The notes below the pieces were generated by a model, which saw nothing but the letters and a program-made list of their open reading frames with translations, ran no database searches and was not told the origin of the DNA. A stretch of 64,000 nucleotides of DNA from Acinetobacter lwoffii (GTDB lineage Bacteria > Pseudomonadota > Gammaproteobacteria > Pseudomonadales > Moraxellaceae). The stretch lies in contig NZ_CP077369.1 of NCBI RefSeq assembly GCF_019048525.1, forward strand, positions 1,736,001 to 1,800,000, in the 5' to 3' direction. The position numbers were made by a program, and so were the translations under genes. This document shows positions 27,337-36,320 of this stretch, in pieces (the first letter of the stretch is position 1; each line of letters opens with the position of its first letter).

Positions 27337-28244
27337 TATTATTAGATGATATTGCTACTGTTCTGGATGATGTCGCTGTCATGAGCAAAATGGCAGCAAA
27401 AAAAACAGCAGGCGTCCTTGGTGATGATCTGGCTTTAAATGCGCAGCAAGTGACAGGTGTGCGGGCTGATCGTGAATTACCGGTGGTCTGGAAAGTTGCC
27501 AAAGGTTCTTTTGTTAATAAACTGATTTTGGTGCCGCTGGCATTATTAATCAGCTTTATTGCAGGCTGGCTGATTAATCCCTTGTTGGTGCTGGGTGGTT
27601 TGTTCCTATGTTATGAAGGCGTGGAAAAAATTATTCATACCTTGCATACACCGAAGGCCAAGGACGCGGAACAGGCGCGTGAGCAATTGATTCATACAGA
27701 AATGGATTTGCACCAGTTTGAAAATGAAAAAGTCAAAGGTGCTATTCGCACTGACTTTATCCTGTCTGCTGAAATTATCGTGATTACTTTGGGAACGGTC
27801 GCCGCAGCCTCGATGCTGACCAAAGTGACTGTTTTAAGCCTGATCGCGGTGGTGATGACCATTGGTGTTTATGGTTTTGTTGCGCTGATTGTCAAACTGG
27901 ATGATATCGGTCTGCATCTGACTGAACAGCAGTCCGATTTTAAACAAAAAATAGGACGTGGCTTGTTGGCATTTGCCCCGATCTTAATGAAAATTCTCTC
28001 CATTGTTGGGACCGCTGCGATGTTTCTGGTGGGCGGTGGAATTATTAACCATGCAATTCCTTTTATTCATCACTTTACTGAAGACAGTGTTGCTTATGTG
28101 CAGGATATTCCCAGCATTGGCAACATTGTGGGTGCTGTTACGCCGACCTTGATTAATTTCGCTGTAGGAATTTTAGCGGGTCTGCTGGTCATGCTGGTCA
28201 TCAGCCTGATTAAGAAAATCTGGCCTAAATCATCAAAAGCTTAA
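27337..28244 (+). pseudogene. DUF808 (YedI-like) inner-membrane protein, interrupted by IS982
   Basis: From 27342 the frame reads LLDDIATVLDDVAVMSKMAAKKTAGVLGDDLALNAQQVTGV-type sequence, the conserved N-terminus of the DUF808/YedI family, followed by several membrane helices. The first eight codons are cut off at 26334-26357. An internal ATG at 27381 could give a protein lacking about 20 residues if a transcript crosses the IS, but no ribosome site is evident. The intact protein would be about 309 aa. The family has no settled function. The downstream ypfJ, 48 bases later, may be affected by polarity. Confidence 0.88.
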
Positions 28245-28292
28245 GGTGTGGAAATATCTGGATATTAAGCAGATTAAGAAAAGGAAAAGACT

Positions 28293-29198
28293 ATGCGTTG
28301 GAAAGGTCGTCGTGTCAGTAGCAATGTAGAAGACCGTCGCGGTGGTGGTGCCAAAGCTGGCGGAATCAGTATTGTTGGATTGATTGTGGCCTTTGTGGCC
28401 TGGAAGTTTTTCGGTGTCGATCCACAACAGGCTTATCAAACCACCAAGCAGGTCACTCAGGGGGTATCGGGTGCGGCAGAAACACGTGGCCTGGAAAATC
28501 CCACGCCAGAACAGCAGGAGTCGATTGATTTTGTTGGAACTGTATTGGCAGATACTGAAGATACCTGGAATCAGGTGTTTCAGCAGCAGTTAAATCAGCA
28601 GTATGTCCCACCGAAACTGGTGTTGTTTAACGGCATCGTGAATTCTGGTTGTGGTACGGCTCAGGCGGCGATGGGGCCTTTCTACTGCCCGACAGACCAG
28701 AAAGTGTATATCGATACGGCATTCTTTAAAGATATGCGCAGTCAAATGGGCATTACTGGAGAACAGAATGCCACCGAACTTTCCCGTAATGATCAGGCGG
28801 GGGATTTTGCGCTGGCCTATGTCGTGGCCCATGAAGTGGGGCATCATATCCAGACGATTTTAGGTATTTCTTCTCAAGTACAGCAAGCACGTCAGCAAGC
28901 AAGCGAAGTGCAAAGTAATCAGCTTTCAGTGCGTCAGGAATTGCAGGCAGACTGTCTGGCCGGCGTCTGGGCTTACCATAATCATGAGCGAACCCAATTT
29001 TTGGAACAGGGCGATGTGCAGGAAGCGATGGATGCCGCTCATAAAATTGGCGATGACTATTTGCAGAAACGTGCCCGCGGGCAGGTGGTGCCGGACAGCT
29101 TTACTCATGGCAGCAGCGCGCAGCGGGTACAATGGTTTAATACCGGCTTGAAATCCGGTCAGGTTGCGAATTGTGATACCTTTAATCAAAATATTTAA
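28293..29198 (+). CDS. ypfJ: YpfJ-family neutral zinc metallopeptidase
   Basis: 301 aa. A basic N-terminus (RWKGRR...), one membrane anchor (about 24-40), then an outward-facing domain with the HEVGHH zinc motif (H180, E181, H184). The probable third ligand is Glu in RQELQADCLAG. The family (zinc_peptidase DUF) is widespread and its substrate unknown. RBS AAAGG lies upstream. Its former terminator at 29211 has been split by the IS4-family insertion. Confidence 0.9.
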   Translation: MRWKGRRVSSNVEDRRGGGAKAGGISIVGLIVAFVAWKFFGVDPQQAYQTTKQVTQGVSGAAETRGLENPTPEQQESIDFVGTVLADTEDTWNQVFQQQLNQQYVPPKLVLFNGIVNSGCGTAQAAMGPFYCPTDQKVYIDTAFFKDMRSQMGITGEQNATELSRNDQAGDFALAYVVAHEVGHHIQTILGISSQVQQARQQASEVQSNQLSVRQELQADCLAGVWAYHNHERTQFLEQGDVQEAMDAAHKIGDDYLQKRARGQVVPDSFTHGSSAQRVQWFNTGLKSGQVANCDTFNQNI

Positions 29199-29227
29199 AT
29201 GACTTCGATAAAAAAAGGAGCAGATGC

Positions 29228-30496
29228 CACTGCTGTCCCATAGTTTGCTTTAAATAAAAAAACCTGAGTCCTAACAGTTAAAATATGAGTGCAAACAAAC
29301 ACTTTAACGACCAGGATTCAGGTTTTGTCACATCAGAATACCGTATTTCATGAGCTAATTAAACCTGTTGTGCGACAGGATTTTGAACAACTTGCTAAAG
29401 TACACCATGTTGGACAGAAATTTAGAGCGGCTTCCCGGTGGGATCAGTTTATTGCCATATTGATGTCTCAATTCTCTTGTAGGCAAAGTCTGAGAGATAT
29501 TCAATCCAATTTGGAGTGCCAACAGGAAAAGCTAAGTCATCTCGGAGCAAAGTCTATTCCCCGAAGCACGCTGGCACGAATCAATGAGCAGCAGCCTGCT
29601 GCCTTGTATCAACAGCTATTTTACAAGTTGCTTAAATACTATGAACACTCAAAAGTAGCTCATAAATTTCGCTTTAAGAATCCCTTGTATTCCTTGGATG
29701 CCAGTCATATTGACCTGTCGCTTTCCTTATGTGAATGGGCCAAAGTTCACGACTCAAAAGCCAGCATGAAACTCAGTATAGGATTGAATCACAGCAATGA
29801 TATTCCTGAGTTTGTTGCAGTTGAAAATGGCAAAGAAAATGACATGGTACAAGGCCGCAAATTCCAGTTTCCTGCTGGCAGCATTGTAGTTTTTGATAAA
29901 GGCTATGTCGATTACCAATGGTATGCAAATCTGACTGCTCAAAACATTGGATTTGTCACACGTTTTAGGCCTAAATCTGTGTATCAGGTGATCCAGCAAC
30001 ATCCAGTGCTTGAATCCAAAGGTATTCTAAAAGATGAAACCATTCAGCTGAATAGCGCACATGCCCTAAAAAGAAAAGCCCCAGTGTTAAGAAGAATTGA
30101 ATATAGAGATCAGCAAAGTGGCAAGCACTTTAGCTTTCTCAGCAATAACTTTCATTTAGCCGCCTCCACCATTGCAGCGATTTACAAAGACCGCTGGAAA
30201 GTTGAGCTGTTCTTTAAGGCGATTAAGCAGAATCTCAAATTAAAGGCGTTTCTAGGCCGCAGCAGGAACGCAATTCAGACACAAATCTGGATTGCGATGA
30301 TCGCCTATTTATTGGTGAGTTTCGCTCAACATTTAGGAAAAACAGGTTGGACAGTTCAACGTTTACTCAGAATAATTCAAGTGAATTTGTTTGAAAGAAG
30401 AACTTTAAAAGCTTTATTTTCACCCGATAAAATACCCATAAAACAAGAGGAAGCTCATTTGAGCTTCCTCTTGTGAAAAATTGTGGGACAGCAATG
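29228..30496 (+). mobile_element. IS4-family insertion sequence (complete, 1269 bp)
   Basis: Ends share the inverted repeat CA(C/T)TGCTGTCCCA over about 18 bases. A perfect 10-bp target duplication GAGCAGATGC flanks it at 29218-29227 and 30497-30506. The target was a terminator hairpin GGAGCA-GA-TGCTCC. One intact transposase gene on the plus strand fills the element. Confidence 0.93.
29289..30476 (+). CDS. IS4-family transposase
   Basis: 395 aa with an N-terminal DUF4372-like domain. The catalytic D is in SLDASHIDLS, D in VVFDKGYVDY, and the IS4 signature Y-(2)-R-(3)-E-(6)-K is exact in YKDRWKVELFFKAIK. The start at ATG 29289 was the longest frame; other in-frame ATGs are later. No lesion seen. 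Confidence 0.93.
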   Translation: MQTNTLTTRIQVLSHQNTVFHELIKPVVRQDFEQLAKVHHVGQKFRAASRWDQFIAILMSQFSCRQSLRDIQSNLECQQEKLSHLGAKSIPRSTLARINEQQPAALYQQLFYKLLKYYEHSKVAHKFRFKNPLYSLDASHIDLSLSLCEWAKVHDSKASMKLSIGLNHSNDIPEFVAVENGKENDMVQGRKFQFPAGSIVVFDKGYVDYQWYANLTAQNIGFVTRFRPKSVYQVIQQHPVLESKGILKDETIQLNSAHALKRKAPVLRRIEYRDQQSGKHFSFLSNNFHLAASTIAAIYKDRWKVELFFKAIKQNLKLKAFLGRSRNAIQTQIWIAMIAYLLVSFAQHLGKTGWTVQRLLRIIQVNLFERRTLKALFSPDKIPIKQEEAHLSFLL

Positions 30497-30517
30497 GAGC
30501 AGATGCTCCTTTTTTTA
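30496..30517 (+). terminator. Regenerated terminator at the right end of the IS4 element
   Basis: The last base of the IS plus the target duplication rebuild GGAGCAGATGCTCC followed by T8, so plus-strand transcription out of the IS is stopped. On the minus strand the U tract has been lost to the left side of the IS, so the gene at 30515 loses an efficient terminator. Confidence 0.8.
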
Positions 30518-31069
30518 TTTATGCAGAAAACGCCGGAAATTTCTTAATATCTTGATACTGACGAATAATGCAGCCAAAGCAAACAGTGCAATTGCAAAGA
30601 CCGTATATTTGAGGTTGCTCATGTCATTTTGATAAAACTGCTGAATATCTTGTTTGTTATATTCTAAAGCAGTTGCTTTGCCAGTCCGGCTATCTCTGAA
30701 CTGGATTTTTTCAATATAGAAGAGATTTCCCGCTTTAATTAAGTCAACGCTCTGGATTTGTCGGGTATGCGATTGATTGTCTTCATCGCTACATAAAGCG
30801 CTGTAATGCTCACAATTGATTTTGGCCACATAACCATTTCCTGCAATCAGAATAAAAATGGCATTGTCCGGTCGCTGGTTATTGGACACCAATACATACT
30901 GCTCCCCGGTTGAACTTTGTAAGGGAATGCTGGTGGCTTGCTGATAATGCTGTTCTGCTTGCAGAATTTCCTGAATTTTAGCAAAGCAGGTAAAACATAA
31001 GGACAACGTGATCAGAAAAATCACGCTGGCAAAACAGAGACGAAAAATGGTTTTGACAGTTTGATGCAT
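30515..31069 (-). CDS. Hypothetical two-TM membrane protein
   Basis: 184 aa from the ATG at 31069; the frame is open 12 codons further to a TTG. One hydrophobic segment near the N-terminus (about 10-32), a polar periplasmic-type middle with a Cys pair (NCEHYSALCSDED), and a second TM near the C-terminus (about 155-175) followed by a basic tail (KILRNFRRFLHK). This topology resembles DUF3592 proteins, but the motif match is weak. It lies beside the cation/proton antiporter gene, divergent. Function unknown. Confidence 0.65.
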   Translation of the reverse strand: MHQTVKTIFRLCFASVIFLITLSLCFTCFAKIQEILQAEQHYQQATSIPLQSSTGEQYVLVSNNQRPDNAIFILIAGNGYVAKINCEHYSALCSDEDNQSHTRQIQSVDLIKAGNLFYIEKIQFRDSRTGKATALEYNKQDIQQFYQNDMSNLKYTVFAIALFALAALFVSIKILRNFRRFLHK

Positions 31070-31285
31070 GGGAGAAAAATTCAAAATAGAATGATGGGAA
31101 AGCAAAAGCCGAGTGCTGATCTGTATGTTAAATCATCATTCGAAAATACTGAAAAGAAACTTAACTCAATTCGATAAAAAAGCGGACTAAACTTGTTTTG
31201 CCAGAATACCTTGCTATTTAAATCTCTATTTTAACAACGCCTCTCGGCGCATAGTGCTCCATATCGCCCGATTTTAGGAAACCGA

Positions 31286-31819
31286 ATGGGAAATTTCTTT
31301 TTTCTTCAGCTACTCACGGTGGTCTTTGCTCTGTCTATTGCCACGACCATGTTTAATAAGCGCGTTTTAGGCTTTCCGCAAGCGATCGGTGTCCCTATTG
31401 TCTCTGCAATCTTTGTTTTCATTTTGCAGTGGGGCGCCAGTTTACTGCATGGTAATCCATTCTTTAGCATCAATATTGACAATATCGAGCAGGCTGTTCG
31501 TCACGTCGATTTCTATGACTTTCTGATCAATGGTGTGATCTGTTTTATCCTGACTTCATCTGCGCTGAAGTTTAAGGTCTCAGATTTGCGTAACCACTGG
31601 CGGCCGATCAGTATTTTGGCTGGTCTGGCTTTGGTGTTCTGTGCAGTGTTCTTTGGTGTGGTGTTGTATGGTTATCAGTTCCTGATTGGTAAACATGTTG
31701 ACCTGCTGGTTTTGCTCTTGCTAGGGGCGGCCTTGGGCGCCACAGATCCGATCGGCATCAAAGGCGTATTGAGTTCGGTTCGCGCACCGCATCATTTGAT
31801 TGTCAAGCTTGAAGGTGAG
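31286..31819 (+). pseudogene. Cation/proton antiporter (NhaP/CPA1 type), 5' fragment
   Basis: 178 codons with several TM helices and the GAALGATDPIGIKGVLSS segment that carries the conserved acidic TDP of CPA1 antiporters. The frame runs into a mobile element after KLEGE and picks up about 13 foreign residues before a stop at 31861. RBS AGGAAA precedes the ATG. The rest of the gene is at 33250-34221. The intact antiporter would be about 499 aa and exchange Na+ or K+ for H+ at the inner membrane. Confidence 0.9.
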
Positions 31820-33249
31820 TACACTATAATTAGTAATATGGAATTTTCGATAAAGCATTGAAATACATTGGGATATTGAATCGTATTTAAAATTCCATAT
31901 TTCTATACTTTTTATTGATAAAATCAGCATAAAAACAATAATAAATTCCATATTTTATGCTAATTGCATATTTTTATCTTAATGGATATACCGTGCTGTT
32001 TGGCCGTTGATAGTAATTCTTCTCCTACTTGGATAGTAAGTGGCACTTAACTATGTTAGAGGTGGTCCCACTTCTTAAGTTGACAAAAATAACTAATGAT
32101 GCGAAAAGGTTTTTTTAGTTAACAGATGTTCACACATGCCTAGAATTGTTTCTGTACCACTTAGTTTAGAACAGCGAGAACGACTCATTTTTCTGGTCAA
32201 GCATGCAAAACATTGGCGTGAAAGGCAACGTGCCCAAACTATTCTCTGGCTTTCCGAAGGTAAAAGTGTTGCGGAAGTTGCCACTCTACAAGAACGTATC
32301 CCAGAAACCATAAGGCTACAACGCCGACGTTGGGAATTGTATGAGTTTGAATCGATTAAAGAAGGTCATCGCTCAGGTCGACCCAATACATTGATCTCAG
32401 ACTATCAGGCGAAAATCCTAGATTGGGTCAATACAAGTCCACTCAATGCAGAACAAATCCGAGTCAAACTACATGAAGAATACGAAGTGTCCGTGTCTGT
32501 TGAAACCATTCGTAAGTTTTTACGTGATTCAGGTATGGTCTTCAAGCGTACCCGTCATAGCTTGAAAAAAAAGAGATCCGATTGCATTTGAACAAGCAAC
32601 ACAGCAGATTGAAGAATTACGAGAGCAAGCGGCACGTGGTGAAATTATATTAGGTTATGTTGATGAAACAGGATTTTCATCTACACCTGATAACCGCTAT
32701 GCGTGGACAAAGATAGGTGATGTTCATGCGGTTGATGCAATAAGATTAAAACGAGTTAATGTCATGGGGTGTTTGCTTTCAACGGGGAAACTGGTGACAA
32801 GCTGTTTACAAGAGTCAGTGACAAGTACTTGGTTTTATGCCTATTTAACTGGAATAGCTCAACGAGTAAAACAGACATATAACCTTCCATTGGTTCTTAT
32901 TGTTGATAATGCCTCGATTCATAGAAGTAAAAAGATGGCTGATTACAGAGAGCTACTTAAAACTAACTTTTCGACGAATCTGTATTTTATTCCAGCTTAT
33001 AGCCCTGAGTTAAATCGAATCGAGATGGTATGGAAGCAGATGAAATATTATTGGCGAGATTTTCAAGTCATGACAGCTGACAAAATAGAGCAATGGGTGG
33101 AGAAAGTATCAAACCAATTCGGAAAAGAATACATGTTTACTTTTTAATGGATACTTATAACGATCTTCTACCAACATAAGTAATTAACTTTGTAATAATT
33201 CCATATTTATAATTCTACAGTAAAATTCCATATTGGTAAATGTAGAGTA
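31819..33249. mobile_element. Unusual mobile element carrying an IS630-like transposase (1431 bp)
   Basis: Inserted in the antiporter gene. Its outer ~28 bases form imperfect inverted repeats (23 of 28 match, both reaching AATATGGAATTTT). The motif AATTCCATAT or its complement occurs five times: near 31836-31845, 31891-31900, 31944-31953, 33197-33206 and 33224-33233. The flanks are GGTGA (31814-31818) and GGCGA (33250-33254). Removing the element plus one copy restores KLEGESLFNDAM, the conserved antiporter motif. A 5-bp duplication is not what IS630 makes (TA). The IS630 gene may be nested in an older, small element. Inner IS630 ends could not be fixed. Confidence 0.75.
32136..33147 (+). CDS. 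IS630-family transposase, two frames joined by -1 frameshift
   Basis: Frame 1 (32136-32591) holds an HTH region (SVAEVATLQERIPETIRLQRRRW) and ends shortly after HSLKKKR. At 32565-32572 there are eight A followed by G. A -1 slip there leads into a second frame, KKRDPIAFEQATQQIEEL and onward, which continues to 33147. The catalytic residues are D in GYVDETGFS, D in LIVDNASIHRS and E in SPELNRIEMVWKQMK, typical DDE of IS630/Tc1. The joined protein is about 337 aa, normal for the family. The A8G tract suggests programmed frameshifting rather than decay. Confidence 0.85.
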
Positions 33250-34221
33250 GGCGAATCACTGTTTAATGATGCAATGTGTATTGCCTTATTTATGACCTTG
33301 CTCAATGTTCTGCAAGGTGAAAACTTTACGGTACTGGCAGTGCTGCAAACCTTGCTTTATGAAATTGTCGTGGCGGTGCTGATTGGTCTCGGATTCGGTT
33401 TTGCGATCTTGCGGATTTTGCGCGGTAAGCATGAAATGGAATCTCTGATTTTGACCACGGCCTTGCTGGCTTGTGGTTCCTATCTGGTGGCTTTGCTGGC
33501 ACATGCTTCCGCGCCAATTGCCTGTGTGATTGGTGGTTTGATTGTTGGCAATAAATGGAAAGAAATCCTGGCAGATGCTGAAATTGGTGACGTTAATCAT
33601 TTCTGGCATACGGTTGAGGGAATTATCAATTCATTCCTGTTTACCCTGATTGGTCTAGAATTGTTTATTCTGGACTTGAGTACCAGTCTGGTTCTGGGCG
33701 GAATGGTGGCTTTTGTGATTCTACATCTGGCCCGTTTTGCAGCCAACTATCTGGCCTTTGCCATGTTCCCAAAAGTCAGCAAGAAAAGCTATAACGGCAG
33801 TTTGACCATCCTGTCTTGGGGCGGAGTACGGGGCGGGATTTCTTTGGCCTTAATTCTGGCGGTCGCCAATGTTCCTCAGCTGGAAGCCTATAGCAGTATT
33901 CTGGTGGGCTATACCTTTATTGTAGTGCTATTGTCCGGTGTGGTATGTGGCTTGGGCCTGCCTGCGGTGATGAATGCGTTTTATTATAATCCCAATGAAG
34001 AGACGCAGGGCTTTAAAGGCTGGTATCAACGCATGTGTCATAAAATGAATCGTAAGGGTTTTCGCTATATTGTTGGAGAAGATGCCAAAGGAAATGAGAC
34101 TATTACTATCTTTCAGCCAGAAATTCTGATTGATCAGAAAGATGCAGAGGGCGTTGCCACGGTGCATCATCCAGATAAAGTTCAGGAAGTAAAAAGACTG
34201 GAAAATCCGGATAATTTCTAA
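33250..34221 (+). pseudogene. Cation/proton antiporter (NhaP/CPA1 type), 3' fragment
   Basis: From GGC GAA TCA CTG TTT AAT GAT the frame continues the antiporter (GESLFNDAMCIALF, then TM helices and LSWGGVRGGISLALIL, another conserved CPA1 segment) to a C-terminal cytosolic tail ending RLENPDNF. It has no start of its own; an internal ATG at 33274 would give 315 aa lacking half of the transport core. The antiporter is therefore probably inactive. Confidence 0.9.
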
Positions 34222-34374
34222 AGATAAAACTTAGAAGATCAAGAGACTGTTAGATTGGTTTTTATAGTGAGATGAGAGCTTGAATCAGCGTATTTCATCA
34301 GGCTTAATCACTCTCCTATAGCTTTTTTACTGGGGGTGAATTGTGATTTTTGATTTAAATAAGCTATTAATGAG

Positions 34375-34722
34375 ATGAAAATGACCCAGACAAGTTCAGC
34401 CAGTCAGGAAATGGCAGAAATGATTTTGGCTGTGGTCAATCAGATTCCGTATGCCAAAGTCGCCACCTACGGACAGATTGCTAGACTGGCAGGTTTACCC
34501 AAACATGCGCGATTGGTCGGACGGGTATTAAGTCATCTAGATTCGGACACTGATATTCCTTGGTATCGGGTGATCAATGCCCAGGCGAAAATCAGTGTGA
34601 AGCAACTGGACGAACATGGCCAGAATATCCAGCAGCAAAAACTCATGCAGGAAGGAATTTTTCTTAAAGGTGATCGCTTGGATTTAAAACGCTATCAATG
34701 GGATGGTCTGGTCAAGATATAA
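34375..34722 (+). CDS. Alkyltransferase-like (ATL) DNA-repair protein
   Basis: 115 aa matching the DNA-binding domain of O6-methylguanine methyltransferases (VATYGQIARLAGLPKHARLVGRVLS, an HTH with arginine finger). In place of the active PCHRV it has PWYRV (W63, Y64), so it cannot accept alkyl groups. ATL proteins bind O6-alkylguanine and recruit nucleotide excision repair. A second ATG two codons later is an alternative start. Family clear; Tyr in place of the usual His after Trp is notable. Confidence 0.88.
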   Translation: MKMTQTSSASQEMAEMILAVVNQIPYAKVATYGQIARLAGLPKHARLVGRVLSHLDSDTDIPWYRVINAQAKISVKQLDEHGQNIQQQKLMQEGIFLKGDRLDLKRYQWDGLVKI

Positions 34723-34724
34723 AA

Positions 34725-34756
34725 AAAATCCCCACTTGGTGAAAAGTGGGGATTTT
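34725..34756. terminator. Bidirectional terminator between the ATL gene and the USP gene
   Basis: AAAATCCCCACTT / AAGTGGGGATTTT arms with an A run on the left; serves both convergent genes. Confidence 0.85.
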
Positions 34757-34765
34757 AAACATAAC

Positions 34766-35206
34766 TTAGTTGCGAATCACCATTACTGGGATATCCGCTT
34801 GGCCGAGAATGCTTTGCGCTACGCTGCCAAGGAACAGCTTTTTGAAGCCCGTGCGACCATGGGAACCAATCACGATCAGGTCAGAATTTAAATCTTTAGC
34901 TGCTTTGACAATCTCGCTATAAATTACCTGACCCTCAAGGAGCTGTGTATCCACTTCAACACCGGCACCAGAGAATTTTGCTTTGGCTTCATCCAGCGTT
35001 TTCAGGATGGAAGTACGGGCACGTTCAATCAGGTCATTGGTTTGTGCCGCAGAGATATATTCCGCAGCGATATAAGGGTCCAGTGCCAGCACTTGAACCA
35101 CTGTGACTTTACTGTTAAATGCTTTGGCAATTTCTACAGCTTTATCCACTGCAGCATACGATGTTTCTGAACCGTCAACAGGTACTAAAATATGTTCAAA
35201 AGGCAT
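34766..35206 (-). CDS. Universal stress protein (UspA family)
   Basis: 146 aa, a single Usp domain. The ATP-binding motif G-2x-G-9x-G-S/T appears as GSHGRTGFKKLFLGSVA near the C-terminus, so it is an ATP-binding type. Length is normal. RBS AGGAG lies before the ATG. Such proteins support survival under oxidative, acid or starvation stress. The 240 bases upstream hold no gene. Confidence 0.92.
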   Translation of the reverse strand: MPFEHILVPVDGSETSYAAVDKAVEIAKAFNSKVTVVQVLALDPYIAAEYISAAQTNDLIERARTSILKTLDEAKAKFSGAGVEVDTQLLEGQVIYSEIVKAAKDLNSDLIVIGSHGRTGFKKLFLGSVAQSILGQADIPVMVIRN

Positions 35207-35446
35207 TAGAATTCTCCTGAGGGGAATTTAGAGTTATAAAATTATGACGCGTTAAACCGGGTACGAATAGTTGTTTATACTTTGATCATAGCCTGTATTG
35301 TATAAAAATAAAACCAAGTAAATACATAGGTATAATGTCTAATAGATTAAAAAATGAAGCACCTGTTTAGAGCTATTTAATTGGGTGATTTATTTAGCCT
35401 AAGTTAATAATTTATATGTAATTAATGTGATAGCCTAAGACAGTGA

Positions 35447-35851
35447 TTAATCACATCGAATAGAGGTCGGGTCTAATTTTATTTGCGGTGACAGCTGTTC
35501 ATAGCGATTTAAAATTGTTTGAGTTTCACCTGCATAAATTTTTTGCTGTAGCTGCCGGATTTTATGTTCTGTCACATGTAAACGCGCACAATGTAATGCA
35601 ATCTGATTTTCCCGGGTTACCGCCAGTCGTTGGCTCTGATCATATTCCGGATAGCGCTCGATTTTCTGCTGTGCTCTGCTGAGTTGTGCCAAAGACCTTT
35701 TCTGCTGCATGCTCATCAGTTGCTGCTGATTAATCCACTGTGCCACATCACGTCTGACGCCATTATAATCTACGAAAATAGGCGAGATGGTCTGGCAGGC
35801 ACTCAGACTTGAAAGGCCAATGAGTAAAATAAATATTTTGATTTTATACAT
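35447..35851 (-). CDS. Putative lipoprotein of unknown function
   Basis: 134 aa. A short signal (MYKIKIFILLIGLSSLSAC) ends in a lipobox LSAC with the lipidated Cys19. The mature part is Gln-rich and probably helical (about 40-115, coiled-coil-like), with two later Cys (C88-type in LHCARL and SIRCD at the end). No known domain recognised. Monocistronic, upstream of tRNA-Met on the opposite strand. Confidence 0.75.
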   Translation of the reverse strand: MYKIKIFILLIGLSSLSACQTISPIFVDYNGVRRDVAQWINQQQLMSMQQKRSLAQLSRAQQKIERYPEYDQSQRLAVTRENQIALHCARLHVTEHKIRQLQQKIYAGETQTILNRYEQLSPQIKLDPTSIRCD

Positions 35852-36026
35852 CTAATGATTCCTCGAAGAATTAAATGGTGCTATGAATGCGTGAATTACA
35901 TACTAAAAAACCCTTTTTTGTTTAAAATTTAAAAGTTTATTCCGTATTTGCATAAAGACTGAACATTTGTTTTTTAAAATGCTTGACGATAGAAGCTGAA
36001 ATTACGATAATGCGCACACAGTTTAC

Positions 36027-36103
36027 GGCTATGTAGCTCAGTTGGTTAGAGCACCGCACTCATAATGCGGGGGTCACAAGTTCAAGTCTCGTCATAGCCA
36101 CCA
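36027..36103 (+). tRNA. tRNA-Met (CAT), elongator type
   Basis: 77 bases folding as a tRNA: acceptor GGCTATG / CATAGCC with encoded CCA, anticodon stem CCGCA / TGCGG around CTCATAA (anticodon CAT) and T-arm TTCAAGT. The body resembles E. coli elongator tRNA-Met (GGCTACG start), not the initiator, and differs from tRNA-Ile2. Confidence 0.95.
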
Positions 36104-36110
36104 TTTTAAA

Positions 36111-36141
36111 AGACCAAGCTCTCAGCTTGGTCTCTTTTTTT
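36111..36141 (+). terminator. Terminator of tRNA-Met
   Basis: AGACCAAGCT / AGCTTGGTCT hairpin followed by seven or more T, 8 bases after CCA. Confidence 0.92.
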
Positions 36142-36267
36142 GTCTTTTAAAAAGCACTGCAAACTACAAAAAAATATTTGAAGCATCCACTAATTTTTAG
36201 TTTCCACAAAACATTATTTTTCCTTCTTGATGTTGGGGCTATTCTTCATTTTACTGCCGCATAAAAA

Positions 36268-36294
36268 AATCGCCCAAGCATTCCTTGGGCGATT
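36268..36294 (-). terminator. Terminator of nadE
   Basis: AATCGCCCAAG / CTTGGGCGATT hairpin with a U run on the minus strand, just past the nadE stop. Confidence 0.88.
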
Positions 36295-36320
36295 CTGATT
36301 TACATCATTGAGAGCAGAAT

